A DNA stretch of 46,699 nucleotides from Bacillota bacterium (GCA_021783135.1 JAJXUE010000022.1:1-46699); one strand, 5' to 3'. Positions 26,644 to 34,838 are shown, counted from the stretch's first letter. Made by a program: numbers and translations. Notes: generated from the sequence alone by a model not told the origin.

Positions 26644-27612
26644 TTAAAGTTTCACTAAAAATGGAACCAGTAACGGGACTAGCGTTGAGAGGCAAACACC
26701 GCTGACAAACCCAATTAACGCCGTCTGCGTTCCCGCTGCTGTGGCCACTATCGGTAAAGTGGTATCCATCGCAGTAGCTCCACTCGGTGCAACAATCACC
26801 ATGGGACTCATTTTTTTGGCCAGCAGCGGAATCATTATCACCGCCAGCAACTCCCGCAAGACGTTGCTCAAAAACGCAATAGCGCCAAGCTTAACAGTAT
26901 AGATTTGAGCCAGTAAAACTCCTGACAAGCTGTACCAGCCAAACCCTGCCCCTACAGCAGCAGATTCATTAAACGGCAGATGTACCAAAAGCCCGCCCAA
27001 AACTGCGCCTAATATGCTGCCTAAAGCAACGCCGACAGGGACTAGCAGAACCCGCCAACCCAGGGTAACAACTTTGCGCAGGGTCTCCTTGCTGTTGCCA
27101 AGTTCAACCCCCACAGACCATAAGGTAATGTAGAGTGCCCAATCTGTAACTCCGTTTAATCTCTCGGCCGCCGTATTTGGCATCAGCCAATATCCGCCCG
27201 CAATGCCTAAAAGCATTGCTCCCAAGATTAAATATGTCAACAAATAGCCTGATGCTTGACCTTGCTGGCGGTCCAGGTTCGCCAGGGCAGTAAGTTCGGA
27301 GTCTTGTTCTAGATCCGCGCGGCTGGCCAACCCTGCCTCTGCAGCTTTGGTCTTGCCCAGCGCTTCCAGACTCCACACCGCCAGTATACTTCCTCCCACC
27401 GCAAATACTGCCAAAACAAAAGCCTGCCAGCCAAACAACGCCAGATTCCGCATTAAGTCAGGGTCGACACCGATTTTAGCTCCCATGGACCCAATCAATA
27501 CTACTACAGCAATCATACTTATGCGCGTAGCCAATCGAGCTATACCAGACGGTAAGAGCCTAAAAAAGCTCAGCGCAAATCCTACAAATAACGCAACCAA
27601 TATTGCTAACAT
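26644..27612 (-). CDS. lysO: Lysine exporter LysO family protein
   Basis: This membrane protein of the LysO (DUF340) family exports L-lysine or its toxic analogue in E. coli. It has about eight hydrophobic segments over 322 residues. The family motifs GFGWYSLSGVL and SGATAMDTTLPI lie in the C-terminal half. A soluble charged linker (residues ~95-120) separates the two halves. ATG 27612 has GGAGG 5 nt upstream. No lysine riboswitch is evident in the 160 bp before it. Substrate is inferred from the family. Confidence 0.88.
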   Translation of the reverse strand: MLAILVALFVGFALSFFRLLPSGIARLATRISMIAVVVLIGSMGAKIGVDPDLMRNLALFGWQAFVLAVFAVGGSILAVWSLEALGKTKAAEAGLASRADLEQDSELTALANLDRQQGQASGYLLTYLILGAMLLGIAGGYWLMPNTAAERLNGVTDWALYITLWSVGVELGNSKETLRKVVTLGWRVLLVPVGVALGSILGAVLGGLLVHLPFNESAAVGAGFGWYSLSGVLLAQIYTVKLGAIAFLSNVLRELLAVIMIPLLAKKMSPMVIVAPSGATAMDTTLPIVATAAGTQTALIGFVSGVCLSTLVPLLVPFLVKL

Positions 27613-27702
27613 TTGAACCTCCAAAGCTTATGAATTAAGTATACCATCGCTGTGAGCAATAAGTTCAGAATTTTTGCATGTCTATTTATACCAATCGTGT
27701 CC

Positions 27703-27737
27703 AAAAAAAATAAGCTGCTTCGCCCGCAAAAGCAGCT
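27703..27737 (-). terminator. Terminator after the anchored protein gene at 27.8-28.4 kb
   Basis: On the minus strand AGCTGCTT pairs with AAGCAGCT and is followed by ATTTTTTTT. It isolates lysO from the gene upstream. Confidence 0.85.
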
Positions 27738-27772
27738 CACAAGGCCAGCTGCAAAGCCAGCCTTACAACGAG

Positions 27773-28411
27773 TTATTCCTGCAACAGTGCAGCCACAAGG
27801 TCTGTGGCTTGCTTTGTCACTATATCCGCTTTGGCCTGATAGGCCTTAATTATAACTTGATCTTTCCCACTGGTACTGTAAGCAGCAGCGGTTAATTCCG
27901 TAATATGCTGGGCCATGTCGTGCACACTCAAAGATAGATTTTTGGCCATCTGCTTATCCTTTTCGCTGGCCTGATAATGATACTTACTCATTCGTTGCTC
28001 CAAGTTGTAGGATACTAATTGTAGCTCCGACAAGGCATCGCCAAACTGGAAGTCACTTTTATTAAATCCTGGCGCATCATCGTACACCTCATATATGCCG
28101 GAGTGCTTGAGCAACAATGCTTCTTGCTCAATTACGTTAAGCGAGCCCAAGGGGCTGTCGCCTGCTCCTGCGGGTCCATCTGCCAGGTCAGCCAGAAATA
28201 CAGCGGTATCATCCAAATGATTGCGAATCAGACTTATTTCTGCGGCACTAAGCGTGTCGCGCTGGCTGGTTAGCACGGCTAACTTGCTTGAATTGATAAT
28301 TAGTTCGATTAACAATAAGCCCAATATAATCAAGAGCCCTGCGATTAATTTTCTGCTCACCCTACTCACCCACCTATAATCAGGTTTAATCTTTTTCTCT
28401 ATTCTCCCCAT
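27773..28411 (-). CDS. Membrane-anchored helical protein of unknown function
   Basis: I do not recognise this 212-residue protein. A basic start (KKIKPDYRWVSRVSRK) leads into one membrane helix (residues ~22-42). The outer part is mostly alpha-helical and has a Gly/Ala/Pro-rich loop (DGPAGAGDSP). There is no catalytic motif, lipobox or repeat. The overall plan resembles sensor-like or methyl-accepting ectodomains without a cytoplasmic output, but that is only an impression. AAGG lies 6 nt before the ATG. It is a single gene with its own terminator. Confidence 0.68.
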   Translation of the reverse strand: MGRIEKKIKPDYRWVSRVSRKLIAGLLIILGLLLIELIINSSKLAVLTSQRDTLSAAEISLIRNHLDDTAVFLADLADGPAGAGDSPLGSLNVIEQEALLLKHSGIYEVYDDAPGFNKSDFQFGDALSELQLVSYNLEQRMSKYHYQASEKDKQMAKNLSLSVHDMAQHITELTAAAYSTSGKDQVIIKAYQAKADIVTKQATDLVAALLQE

Positions 28412-28518
28412 CTGTTTCCTTTTCCTCCTTTAGTTACCAACTCGACTTTTTAAAGCCTATTTTTCAATTATATTCCATATGATTTTTCCTTAATCCTTTG
28501 TCCTTGTTTGCGCACCAA

Positions 28519-28550
28519 CAAAAAAAAGAAGCTCTATCTTTGCGAGCCTC
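28519..28550 (-). terminator. Terminator overlapping the stop of the CCA-type gene
   Basis: On the minus strand GAGGCTC pairs with GAGCTTC (one G.T pair) and is followed by eight T residues. The last codons and the TAG stop of the CCA-type gene lie inside the hairpin. Confidence 0.8.
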
Positions 28551-29823
28551 CTTTGAGATATGCGATTGCCTCATCTTTAGTTTTTACCAACCCGTCGACC
28601 TGGGCCAGCATAAGGTCTTCCAACAGCAAGCCGACCTGCACCCCCGGTTCAAGTCCCATTGTCTGCATCACCTCCTTGCCGTTAAGCAGGGCAGGGGGTA
28701 AATAGCGTTCTCGTGCAAAACTGAACCTGTGCATTAGTTCGAGCAGAAACTCCCGATAACCCGCCTCAATTGCCCCATCCCGATGCTCAGAGGCGGTAGC
28801 CATGGCATCGGCGAGTGATAACAATATAATCCCAATGCCGTCCTCACCAGCGCTTAGCATTAATTTATGTACAGCCCGGTCTGTAACTTGATCCGATTTG
28901 AACAAGAAACCACAGCGCATATGCAGTTTAATCAGTTTAGCAATAAGCTTAGTTTCTGTTGCGCTCAGACGCAACCGCCTAGCTATACCGATAAATTTTT
29001 CCTCGCCTGCGACATCATGCCCGTGAAACGTGATCCGACCGTCTGCTCGCCTCGCTTGGGTTTCCGGCTTACCAATATCGTGAACGAGCGCAGCAAATTT
29101 CACTAATTCCCGCACCCTCCCAGGGCCGACCTGACGGTCAAGATAAGTTGCAACCTTCACTTTAAGCTCGTTTGAAAATGGATTGCATACCAAAATCTGC
29201 TCCATACTTTTATACACTTGCAAGGAATGTAACCAGACGTTTTTCGTATGGTAATAGTTCTGTTCTACCTCTGCCAAATCTGCCAATTCGGGTAGGATAG
29301 CCTGAAAAACACCCAGGTGAAACATTTCTTCGCATATCTTCCAGCTTTGCTCGCTCCGCATTAGTCGCAATAATTCCGGCCAAATTCTTTCAGGCGGGCT
29401 TTGCACCAATAGCGGTGCCGCCTCTGCCATCCACTTAACGGTTTCAAGGTCTGACGCAAGGTCTAATTCATATTTAAAGCGCAGTCCGCGCAGGATTCGG
29501 ACCGGATCAGTACTCAGCGCCATATTTGTTACCGCTTTTAAGCGCTTTTGGGCCAAATCTCCTCTGCCTAAAGCCGGATCAACAACTCGCTCCAGACCGG
29601 ATTCCAGATAATTATTTATCTCAACCGCCATCGCATTACACGTGAAGTCACGCGCCAGCAAGTTCTCCTCCAGGCTTTTGCCCTCAAACCCGGCAAAATC
29701 CAGAACTAATTCAGGACTAACCACTCGAGCCAGCTCCGGTTCATCTTTCATGCGAACTAGCTTCTTACCCAGGAATACTGCCACCTTCTGAGCCAAATCA
29801 AGGGGATTTAAGATTTGTTCCAT
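28534..29823 (-). CDS. CCA-adding/poly(A) polymerase-like HD protein lacking the catalytic head
   Basis: This is a 429-residue relative of bacterial tRNA nucleotidyltransferases. It keeps the segment LLARDFTCNAMAVEI, the neck helices around DPVRILRGLRF and a complete HD domain (HDIGKPETQ plus downstream His/Asp). It lacks the N-terminal GGxVRD and DxD motifs that bind NTP and metal: the protein begins only ~45 residues before the LLARDF motif. The frame upstream reaches a stop within ~50 nt without those motifs. AGGGGGG lies 5 nt before the ATG, so this is a genuine start. It is predicted not to add CCA; a role as an HD phosphohydrolase or RNA-binding protein is inferred. Confidence 0.8.
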   Translation of the reverse strand: MEQILNPLDLAQKVAVFLGKKLVRMKDEPELARVVSPELVLDFAGFEGKSLEENLLARDFTCNAMAVEINNYLESGLERVVDPALGRGDLAQKRLKAVTNMALSTDPVRILRGLRFKYELDLASDLETVKWMAEAAPLLVQSPPERIWPELLRLMRSEQSWKICEEMFHLGVFQAILPELADLAEVEQNYYHTKNVWLHSLQVYKSMEQILVCNPFSNELKVKVATYLDRQVGPGRVRELVKFAALVHDIGKPETQARRADGRITFHGHDVAGEEKFIGIARRLRLSATETKLIAKLIKLHMRCGFLFKSDQVTDRAVHKLMLSAGEDGIGIILLSLADAMATASEHRDGAIEAGYREFLLELMHRFSFARERYLPPALLNGKEVMQTMGLEPGVQVGLLLEDLMLAQVDGLVKTKDEAIAYLKGGSQR

Positions 29824-29989
29824 TGTATCCCCCCTTATGCTGAAATTTCGAGTTGAAACATAGATATTTTATTACATCTTTTTTAATATTTTCTAATGCG
29901 ACATTATGAATCTTTATTATACATTATACCACTATTTACCACTAAACTGTGCGCAATACAAACATACTAAACATTTGGGCATTAACAGC
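29824..29989. other. AT-rich gene-free stretch left of the DnaA-box cluster
   Basis: No gene is seen here. The stretch is markedly AT-rich (for example TATTTTATTACATC and TTATTATACATTATACC). It holds the promoter region of the CCA-type gene, and it could serve as an unwinding region if the adjacent DnaA boxes act in initiation; that is speculation. Confidence 0.4.
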
Positions 29990-30220
29990 TTTTCCACATC
30001 CTAAGCGTGATAATACAGGCAATTTTGCAACTTATCCACATTGTCCACAGCCCCTGCCTATGAATATCTCATAACGCCTGTGCACAATTTAACCCACAAA
30101 AAAACCCCCGAAAATAGGGTTATTAACAGAGTTACACACATTATCCACAGGCATTCACGCTTTCATGTATCCACAGAACAAACCTTCTGTGGGGAAGTTG
30201 TTAGTTATCCACAGAAGGTT
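29990..30220. other. DnaA-box cluster
   Basis: Three perfect DnaA boxes TTATCCACA lie at 30032, 30141 and 30205. One-mismatch forms lie at 29990 (TTTTCCACA), 30041 (TTGTCCACA) and 30167 (GTATCCACA), with weaker forms such as CTGTGCACA at 30078. A 12-bp inverted repeat AACCTTCTGTGG/CCACAGAAGGTT (30181-30192, 30209-30220) contains part of the last box. No dnaA, dnaN or other usual origin gene is in the window, and gene strand bias does not switch here. A DnaA-titration or regulatory site is more likely than the chromosomal origin. Confidence 0.75.
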
Positions 30221-30297
30221 TATACGTGCAAGGAAGCTCAGTTGTAATACTTACTCCCATCGCCAAAGCCTATCCTGAGAATGGGCTATTTTCGATC

Positions 30298-30513
30298 TTA
30301 GTAGTCAACATCTACAATTTTGTCAATAGGTATTACATGGTTAGCGGTCGGCGTGCAACTCATATCGTGCAATTTTACAGTCTCAACAGTTACCTTAGTT
30401 ACAACGCCATGATATCCACTGTTGGTTCCGCCGCTGGCGTAAACCCGGACAAGGTTGCCGTTTTTATGCAACCGTTTAAGTAAGCTCCTGATTGAACCGA
30501 TGGAACCGGCCAT
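30298..30513 (-). CDS. Small beta-rich protein, possibly Sm-like (71 aa)
   Basis: The start is ATG 30513, with AAAGGAGG 8 nt upstream; longer in-frame readings lack a ribosome site. The product opens with a helix (SIGSIRSLLKRLHKNGN). Alternating strands follow (LVRVYASGG, GYHGVVTKVTVETVKL) and it closes with IPIDKIVDVDY. A helix followed by five short strands with a central GxVxxV turn resembles Sm-like barrels such as DUF2642 proteins, but I cannot confirm that. It lies between the t6A operon terminator and the DnaA-box cluster. Confidence 0.65.
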   Translation of the reverse strand: MAGSIGSIRSLLKRLHKNGNLVRVYASGGTNSGYHGVVTKVTVETVKLHDMSCTPTANHVIPIDKIVDVDY

Positions 30514-30650
30514 GCCATAAGCCTCCTTTGTTTGGTTATTGGTTAAGCCCGGAATGTTCTGCCAAATATGTGTAAGATACCACCCTCCTTTGTCACGAAC
30601 CTCTAATTCATAATATCCAAAGGACTGTAAGTTTGTTCTTAATAAGTAAA

Positions 30651-30686
30651 CAAAAAAGCGAGTCCGGCTCATTCCGCTGACTCGCT
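30651..30686 (-). terminator. Terminator of the t6A operon
   Basis: On the minus strand AGCGAGTC pairs with GACTCGCT and is followed by TTTTTT. It lies 20 nt past the tsaD stop codon. Confidence 0.87.
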
Positions 30687-30705
30687 ACGCATCGCAGTTA
30701 TGGTA

Positions 30706-31722
30706 TTAAGCTAAGGCCATACCCGGTATGGCATTTAAATCTTGGCTCGAAAATTCACCGCGCAAGTATTTGTAATAAGCCGCACAGCCGATCATGGCCG
30801 CATTATCCGTGCACAGTTCGATGGGCGGGTAGTAAAAATTATAGCCTGCTGCATTACAGGCGTCAGTCATACTTTGCCGCAAGGCCTGATTGGCCGCGAC
30901 ACCTCCCGCTAATAAAACGGTTCTAACTCCGGTCGCTTTGGCAGCGGTTAAGGTCTTGCCCACCAAAATTTCTATAACTGCCTGTTGAAAGCTTGCTGCC
31001 AAATCAGCTTTGTCGACGACTTCGCCTTTCTGCCCTGCTCGGTTTAAATAATTAAGTACAGCCGATTTCATACCGGAAAAACTAAAATCAAGACTCCCCG
31101 GCTCCAACCAAGCGCGGGGAAGTTCAATCCCTAACGGATTTCCGGTAGCGGCTGTAGCTTGTATCTGCGGTCCGCCGGGATAGCCCAAACCCATAGCCCT
31201 GGCAACTTTGTCAAAGGCCTCCCCAGCGGCATCGTCGCGAGTCCGGCCCAATATCTTGTATTTGCCATGGTCTTGCAGCAGAACCAAATGTGTGTGTCCA
31301 CCGGAGACCAATAAACATAACAGAGGAAATTGCAGCTGAGGGTGGACTAAGAAATTAGCATAGATGTGCCCTTCAATGTGATTGACCCCAATCAGCGGCA
31401 AACCCTGAGCCGCTGCCATGGCTTTGGCACCCGCAACTCCTACAAGTAGGGCACCCACCAGACCGGGACCATAGGTTACCGCGATAGCATCTAGGTCAGA
31501 AAATGATACCTCGGCCATTTGCAAAGCCTCTGCTACGACCTGTGGCAAATGTTCTAGGTGATGCCGCGACGCAATCTCCGGTACAACCCCGCCAAATTTT
31601 TGATGGACCGGTATCTGCGAGAAAATTATGTTCGCAAGAATGTCATGCCCATCAGCAATCACAGCTGCGGCTGTTTCGTCACAGCTCGTTTCGATGCTCA
31701 GGATTAAATTTTTTTTGTCCAA
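30706..31722 (-). CDS. tsaD: tRNA threonylcarbamoyladenosine transferase TsaD
   Basis: This is the catalytic subunit that transfers threonylcarbamoyl to A37 of ANN-decoding tRNAs. The ASKHA fold begins LILSIETSCDETAAAV, and the metal-binding HIEGHIYAN and the downstream GGVAANQALR are present. The protein has 338 residues. TTG 31722 is chosen over longer upstream readings because GGAGG lies 7 nt before it and the family begins here. It is the last gene of tsaE-tsaB-rimI-tsaD. The first enzyme, TsaC, is not in the window. Confidence 0.96.
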   Translation of the reverse strand: MDKKNLILSIETSCDETAAAVIADGHDILANIIFSQIPVHQKFGGVVPEIASRHHLEHLPQVVAEALQMAEVSFSDLDAIAVTYGPGLVGALLVGVAGAKAMAAAQGLPLIGVNHIEGHIYANFLVHPQLQFPLLCLLVSGGHTHLVLLQDHGKYKILGRTRDDAAGEAFDKVARAMGLGYPGGPQIQATAATGNPLGIELPRAWLEPGSLDFSFSGMKSAVLNYLNRAGQKGEVVDKADLAASFQQAVIEILVGKTLTAAKATGVRTVLLAGGVAANQALRQSMTDACNAAGYNFYYPPIELCTDNAAMIGCAAYYKYLRGEFSSQDLNAIPGMALA

Positions 31723-31747
31723 ACCACTACCTCCAACTACACTGTCC

Positions 31748-32215
31748 CTAATCAAGCTTGTCCTTCCACATGATAATGGCGTCTTCCTTGGTGTCAGTAT
31801 AATAACCCTTGCGCAGCCCTGCATTGGTAAAACCCATTTTGGCATATAAAGACTGCGCCGCTGAGTTGGAAACCCTTACTTCCAAAGTCATGCGTTTTAT
31901 GCCTGCTACCTGGCAGCGCAGTTCCACTTCACGCATGAGTAACTCGCCAAGGCTACGGTTGCGATACTCTGGGTGAATCGCGACATTCGTAATGTGAGCC
32001 TCATCCAGAATAACCCACAACCCCATATAGCCTATCACCGTATCATTACTGAGCAAACAGTAATATCGCGCAAAGTCATTGTCCATCAACTCACAGCTAA
32101 ATGCGTAGCGAGACCACGGCGTAGGAAATGACTTTTCTTCAATGCGTAAAACTTGGTCGAGATGTTGCAGGTGCATGGGCACAAGTGTGTACCCCGCTAT
32201 GGCCGGTTCTGCCAT
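31748..32215 (-). CDS. rimI: Ribosomal protein S18-alanine N-acetyltransferase
   Basis: This GNAT acetyltransferase modifies the N-terminus of ribosomal protein S18. The acetyl-CoA site appears as VAIHPEYRNRSLGELLM (the R/QxxGxG/A region is RNRSLG). The RimI-specific part VRVSNSAAQSLYAKMGF and ending GYYTDTKEDAIIMW are present. Its ATG directly follows the tsaB stop (TAAATG), so the two are coupled. Linkage to the tsa genes is common in Firmicutes. Confidence 0.93.
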   Translation of the reverse strand: MAEPAIAGYTLVPMHLQHLDQVLRIEEKSFPTPWSRYAFSCELMDNDFARYYCLLSNDTVIGYMGLWVILDEAHITNVAIHPEYRNRSLGELLMREVELRCQVAGIKRMTLEVRVSNSAAQSLYAKMGFTNAGLRKGYYTDTKEDAIIMWKDKLD

Positions 32216-32929
32216 TTAACAGCCCCCCTGACCGAACTTTTTGGCCCAAGTCACCTCTGCTTCCGACTGGCGTATATACATTGGTTTTAACGTATACAGG
32301 TCATCGTACGAGCCTAGGGCCATGCGGGCAGCAGCCAAAGCGCCAACATTAGCAGCGCGGGGCAAACTCAGCCGCTCCGGTAAAAATACGGCATTATGGC
32401 CAAGTATCTCCTCCAGCAGTTCCTTATAGGTCGCAACTCCGTCCCCCAAGAACAAAACTCTTGTGTCGGCAAGTCTAAGTTCCTGACTTAAAATCCGGGG
32501 GGAAATAGCGCGATAACTATCCAACAACACTACCTTGCCGTTCTCCGCGCGATAACTTGCTGTATATACCTCGTCTTTGCGCGCATCCAATATCGGCACC
32601 ACCACGCCATTAAAACCTAACCCGCCTTGTGCCAAGGCATCTAAGGTGTTAATCCCGAGGATTGGAATCCTTTTCACCTGAGCGATACCTTTAGCTGTTG
32701 CCATGCCGATACGCAAACCTGTAAAAGAGCCGGGGCCGGATGTCACGGCCACTGCTCCCAGATCAGAAAAATCAACTCCTGCATTAGCGAGAATTTGCAG
32801 CACCATGGGCATTAAACGCTCAGAATGGTTTTTTCCGGTATGTAGAAAGGACTCCGCCACCAGCGTAGTGTTATCATTTAAAGCCAAACCTGTTACTTTA
32901 GATGCGGTGTCAATACTTAACAGCCACAA
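32216..32929 (-). CDS. tsaB: t6A synthesis dimerisation protein TsaB
   Basis: TsaB is the TsaD-like scaffold protein of the t6A complex and binds TsaD and TsaE. It begins WLLSIDTASKVTGLAL and has the family motif SGPGSFTGLRIGM; the TsaD metal-binding histidines are absent, as expected. TTG 32929 is the likely start and overlaps the end of tsaE by 20 nt; ATG 32971 is also in frame but deep inside tsaE. The ribosome site is weak, and coupling to tsaE translation is likely. Confidence 0.93.
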   Translation of the reverse strand: MWLLSIDTASKVTGLALNDNTTLVAESFLHTGKNHSERLMPMVLQILANAGVDFSDLGAVAVTSGPGSFTGLRIGMATAKGIAQVKRIPILGINTLDALAQGGLGFNGVVVPILDARKDEVYTASYRAENGKVVLLDSYRAISPRILSQELRLADTRVLFLGDGVATYKELLEEILGHNAVFLPERLSLPRAANVGALAAARMALGSYDDLYTLKPMYIRQSEAEVTWAKKFGQGGC

Positions 32930-33377
32930 TTTTATCCACTTCCTCAATAATTTGCCTTGATCGCGTTCCATGCCCCGTTAGCTCTATCAACCGAGCCCCT
33001 AGCTGGTCACTAATATCCACCTGGAGAACATCCCGCGGTAAAAGCTCTGCAGCAATCTGCGGCCACTCCACCACACATAGACCCTTCCCCCAAAAGTATT
33101 CTTGCAGGCCCAGCTCTTCTCCTTCTTCAACGCAGGCCATGCGGTACAAATCCATATGGTAAAACGGTAATCGTCCCTGATATTCATGTATTAGGGTAAA
33201 TGTAGGGCTATTGATAGTTTCTATAATACCTAGCCCGGCAGCAATACCTTGCGCCAAACTGGTCTTGCCTGCCCCTAACTCACCCAGTAAACAGTAGACA
33301 TCGCCTGGTTGAGCCACACGACCCAGAATGTCCCCCAGATCCAATGTTGCGTCTAAATTACGACTTATGTATTGCAC
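32910..33377 (-). CDS. tsaE: t6A synthesis ATPase TsaE
   Basis: This P-loop ATPase resets the t6A complex. The Walker A motif is GELGAGKTSL (residues ~33-42), followed by SPTFTLIHEY and the conserved HMDLYR, with VVEWP later. It has 155 residues. The start is GTG with GAGGTGA upstream. It is the first gene of the minus-strand t6A operon. Confidence 0.95.
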   Translation of the reverse strand: MQYISRNLDATLDLGDILGRVAQPGDVYCLLGELGAGKTSLAQGIAAGLGIIETINSPTFTLIHEYQGRLPFYHMDLYRMACVEEGEELGLQEYFWGKGLCVVEWPQIAAELLPRDVLQVDISDQLGARLIELTGHGTRSRQIIEEVDKIVAVKY

Positions 33378-33553
33378 AAAATCACCTCAAAGCGCTACTT
33401 AAACCACTACCTCTGTCTATTTTAACCTGTTTACCACCCCTTTAAAAGGAAGATAATACCTTCCGAAGTAAACTGAATTAATTCTCGTTATATTTGTTGC
33501 AGGCTATGCTAAAATAGTAAATAGATGTACTTTAATTATTAGGAGTGAAAAAA

Positions 33554-34018
33554 ATGGGAATCGGTATATTAGATCAGCTTAGTTTTGCGCGCACAGGTAC
33601 CCTGAGTACTGTTGCCGAACTGACCCAAACCGAAGCAAACATTATTCCACAGGGCTTTAATAACAATATTTTGTGGAATCTTGGTCACCTTTATTTATCG
33701 CAAGAGCGCTTTGCCTTTCATTTTGTGCAAGAACCAATGCTAATACCGTCTGGATTCCTCGAATTATTTGGCAAGGGGAGTAAACCCGAAGCATGGGCGC
33801 AAGCTCCTGATTTAGGGGAAATCGTAAATTTACTTGAGGCCCAGCCCAACAGGATTCGGGAAAAACTGCAAGGACGTTTACAGGATGCGGTTACCAACCC
33901 GCCCCCAATTCCCGGCATCACTTTTAGCACTGTCGAAGATATGCTTACCTTTAATTTGTATCATGAAGGCATCCATGTGCAAGCCATCAGAATGTTACGC
34001 AGATTAATAGCGAAATAA
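33554..34018 (+). CDS. DinB-like metal-binding helical protein
   Basis: This is a four-helix bundle protein of the DinB/YfiT type. The likely metal His residues lie in LWNLGHLYLSQERF (residue ~45) and NLYHEGIHVQAIRML (residues ~138-142). Members include thiol-dependent transferases such as bacillithiol transferases; the substrate here is unknown. ATG 33554 is used (GGAG 8 nt upstream; GTG 33545 is in frame but overlaps that site). It is a single plus-strand gene with its own terminator, divergent from the t6A operon. Confidence 0.85.
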   Translation: MGIGILDQLSFARTGTLSTVAELTQTEANIIPQGFNNNILWNLGHLYLSQERFAFHFVQEPMLIPSGFLELFGKGSKPEAWAQAPDLGEIVNLLEAQPNRIREKLQGRLQDAVTNPPPIPGITFSTVEDMLTFNLYHEGIHVQAIRMLRRLIAK

Positions 34019-34061
34019 AAAACTGCCCTATACCATAGGCCAGTTATAGCTCCATTATCAG

Positions 34062-34090
34062 ACTCCCACTTCTTTAGGTGGGAGTTTTCC
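34062..34090 (+). terminator. Terminator after the DinB-like gene
   Basis: ACTCCCAC pairs with GTGGGAGT and is followed by TTTCC. A smaller hairpin (AACTG...CAGTT region at 34021-34045) precedes it. The same ~23-nt tail after the stem recurs at 20625-20647. Confidence 0.7.
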
Positions 34091-34107
34091 TTGTACTATC
34101 TGCCGCT
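34085..34107. repeat. Dispersed 23-nt motif, copy at 34.1 kb
   Basis: This stretch (core GTACTATCT, then CCGCT) matches 20625-20647 at 21 of 23 positions. In both places it begins with the TTTTCC tail of a hairpin. It may belong to a larger dispersed element; no gene is present. Confidence 0.55.
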
Positions 34108-34116
34108 TCTTACCAC

Positions 34117-34737
34117 CTAGACGTTTTCAGCACGTAACACTATGTGTCCTACTTGCGCCTCTATTTGGCCCGCAGAAATTTCCTTCAGCCTGAACATGAA
34201 GGCTACTAGGCCGGCCTCAGGCACCAGATACACTGCCCGCACTTGGGTGGCATATTCTGTACTGGCCTTAGCATAATCGCACAAAGCCGCCTCATGTTCC
34301 ACCAAATTAACAAGTGCATACTCCATATCTACAATTACTTCATGATATGGAACTAAACATATCCGCGTAGCGGCATCCAAGCCTGCCTTAACACTCTGGG
34401 CGTAGGCCCGAATGAGTCCGCCGGCACCCAAAAGTATGCCGCCAAAATAACGCGTTACTACAGCCAAAATGTTATCCAAGTCCTCCCTGCGTAAAACCTC
34501 GAGTACAGGCCGACCGGCAGTACCGCTGGGTTCTCCATCATCAGACAACCTTTCGACCGATCCGAGCCGATAAGCATACACATTGTGTCTGGCGTCCCGG
34601 TTTTGGCTCTTCACCTCCGCCAGTTTGGCCTTAGCTTCAGCCTCAGATTCAATTGGAAAAAGCCGTGCGATGAAGCGTGATTTCAGGATGACAATTTCCG
34701 CTTCCGTTGCCCGTGCTATGGATTGAAGTTTATGCAT
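34117..34737 (-). CDS. yigZ: YigZ/IMPACT family protein
   Basis: This is a UPF0029 (IMPACT) protein. Family motifs are KSRFIARLFPI near the start, DDGEPSGTAGRPVLE (residues ~68-82) and VTRYFGGILLGAGGLIRAY. A second ferredoxin-like domain (DUF1949) makes up the C-terminal third. At 206 residues it is normal length. Its role is unclear in bacteria; eukaryotic IMPACT affects translation control. ATG 34737 is used, with AAGGTG 6 nt upstream; GTG 34746 is also in frame. It converges with the DinB-like gene. Confidence 0.92.
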   Translation of the reverse strand: MHKLQSIARATEAEIVILKSRFIARLFPIESEAEAKAKLAEVKSQNRDARHNVYAYRLGSVERLSDDGEPSGTAGRPVLEVLRREDLDNILAVVTRYFGGILLGAGGLIRAYAQSVKAGLDAATRICLVPYHEVIVDMEYALVNLVEHEAALCDYAKASTEYATQVRAVYLVPEAGLVAFMFRLKEISAGQIEAQVGHIVLRAENV

Positions 34738-34838
34738 AACACTCACCTTAATTATCTGTAAAACTATCCACTTAGCCCCTCAACCGTCATGCTTAGCTGG
34801 CATATATTAAATAGCAGCATTGGAAAAGGGGGATGAAA

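Noticed and set aside
29824-30297. Chromosomal replication origin
   Set aside because: DnaA boxes and an AT-rich stretch are present, but dnaA, dnaN and other origin genes are absent and gene direction does not switch around it. Reported as a DnaA-box cluster instead.
30514-30672. Longer N-terminus for the 71-aa protein
   Set aside because: The extended frame to 30672 has no ribosome site and overlaps the region just after the t6A terminator, whereas ATG 30513 has AAAGGAGG at ideal spacing.
34021-34107. IS200/IS605 insertion sequence
   Set aside because: A terminal-type hairpin is present but there is no tnpA, tnpB or second end nearby. It is treated as a terminator plus a dispersed motif.
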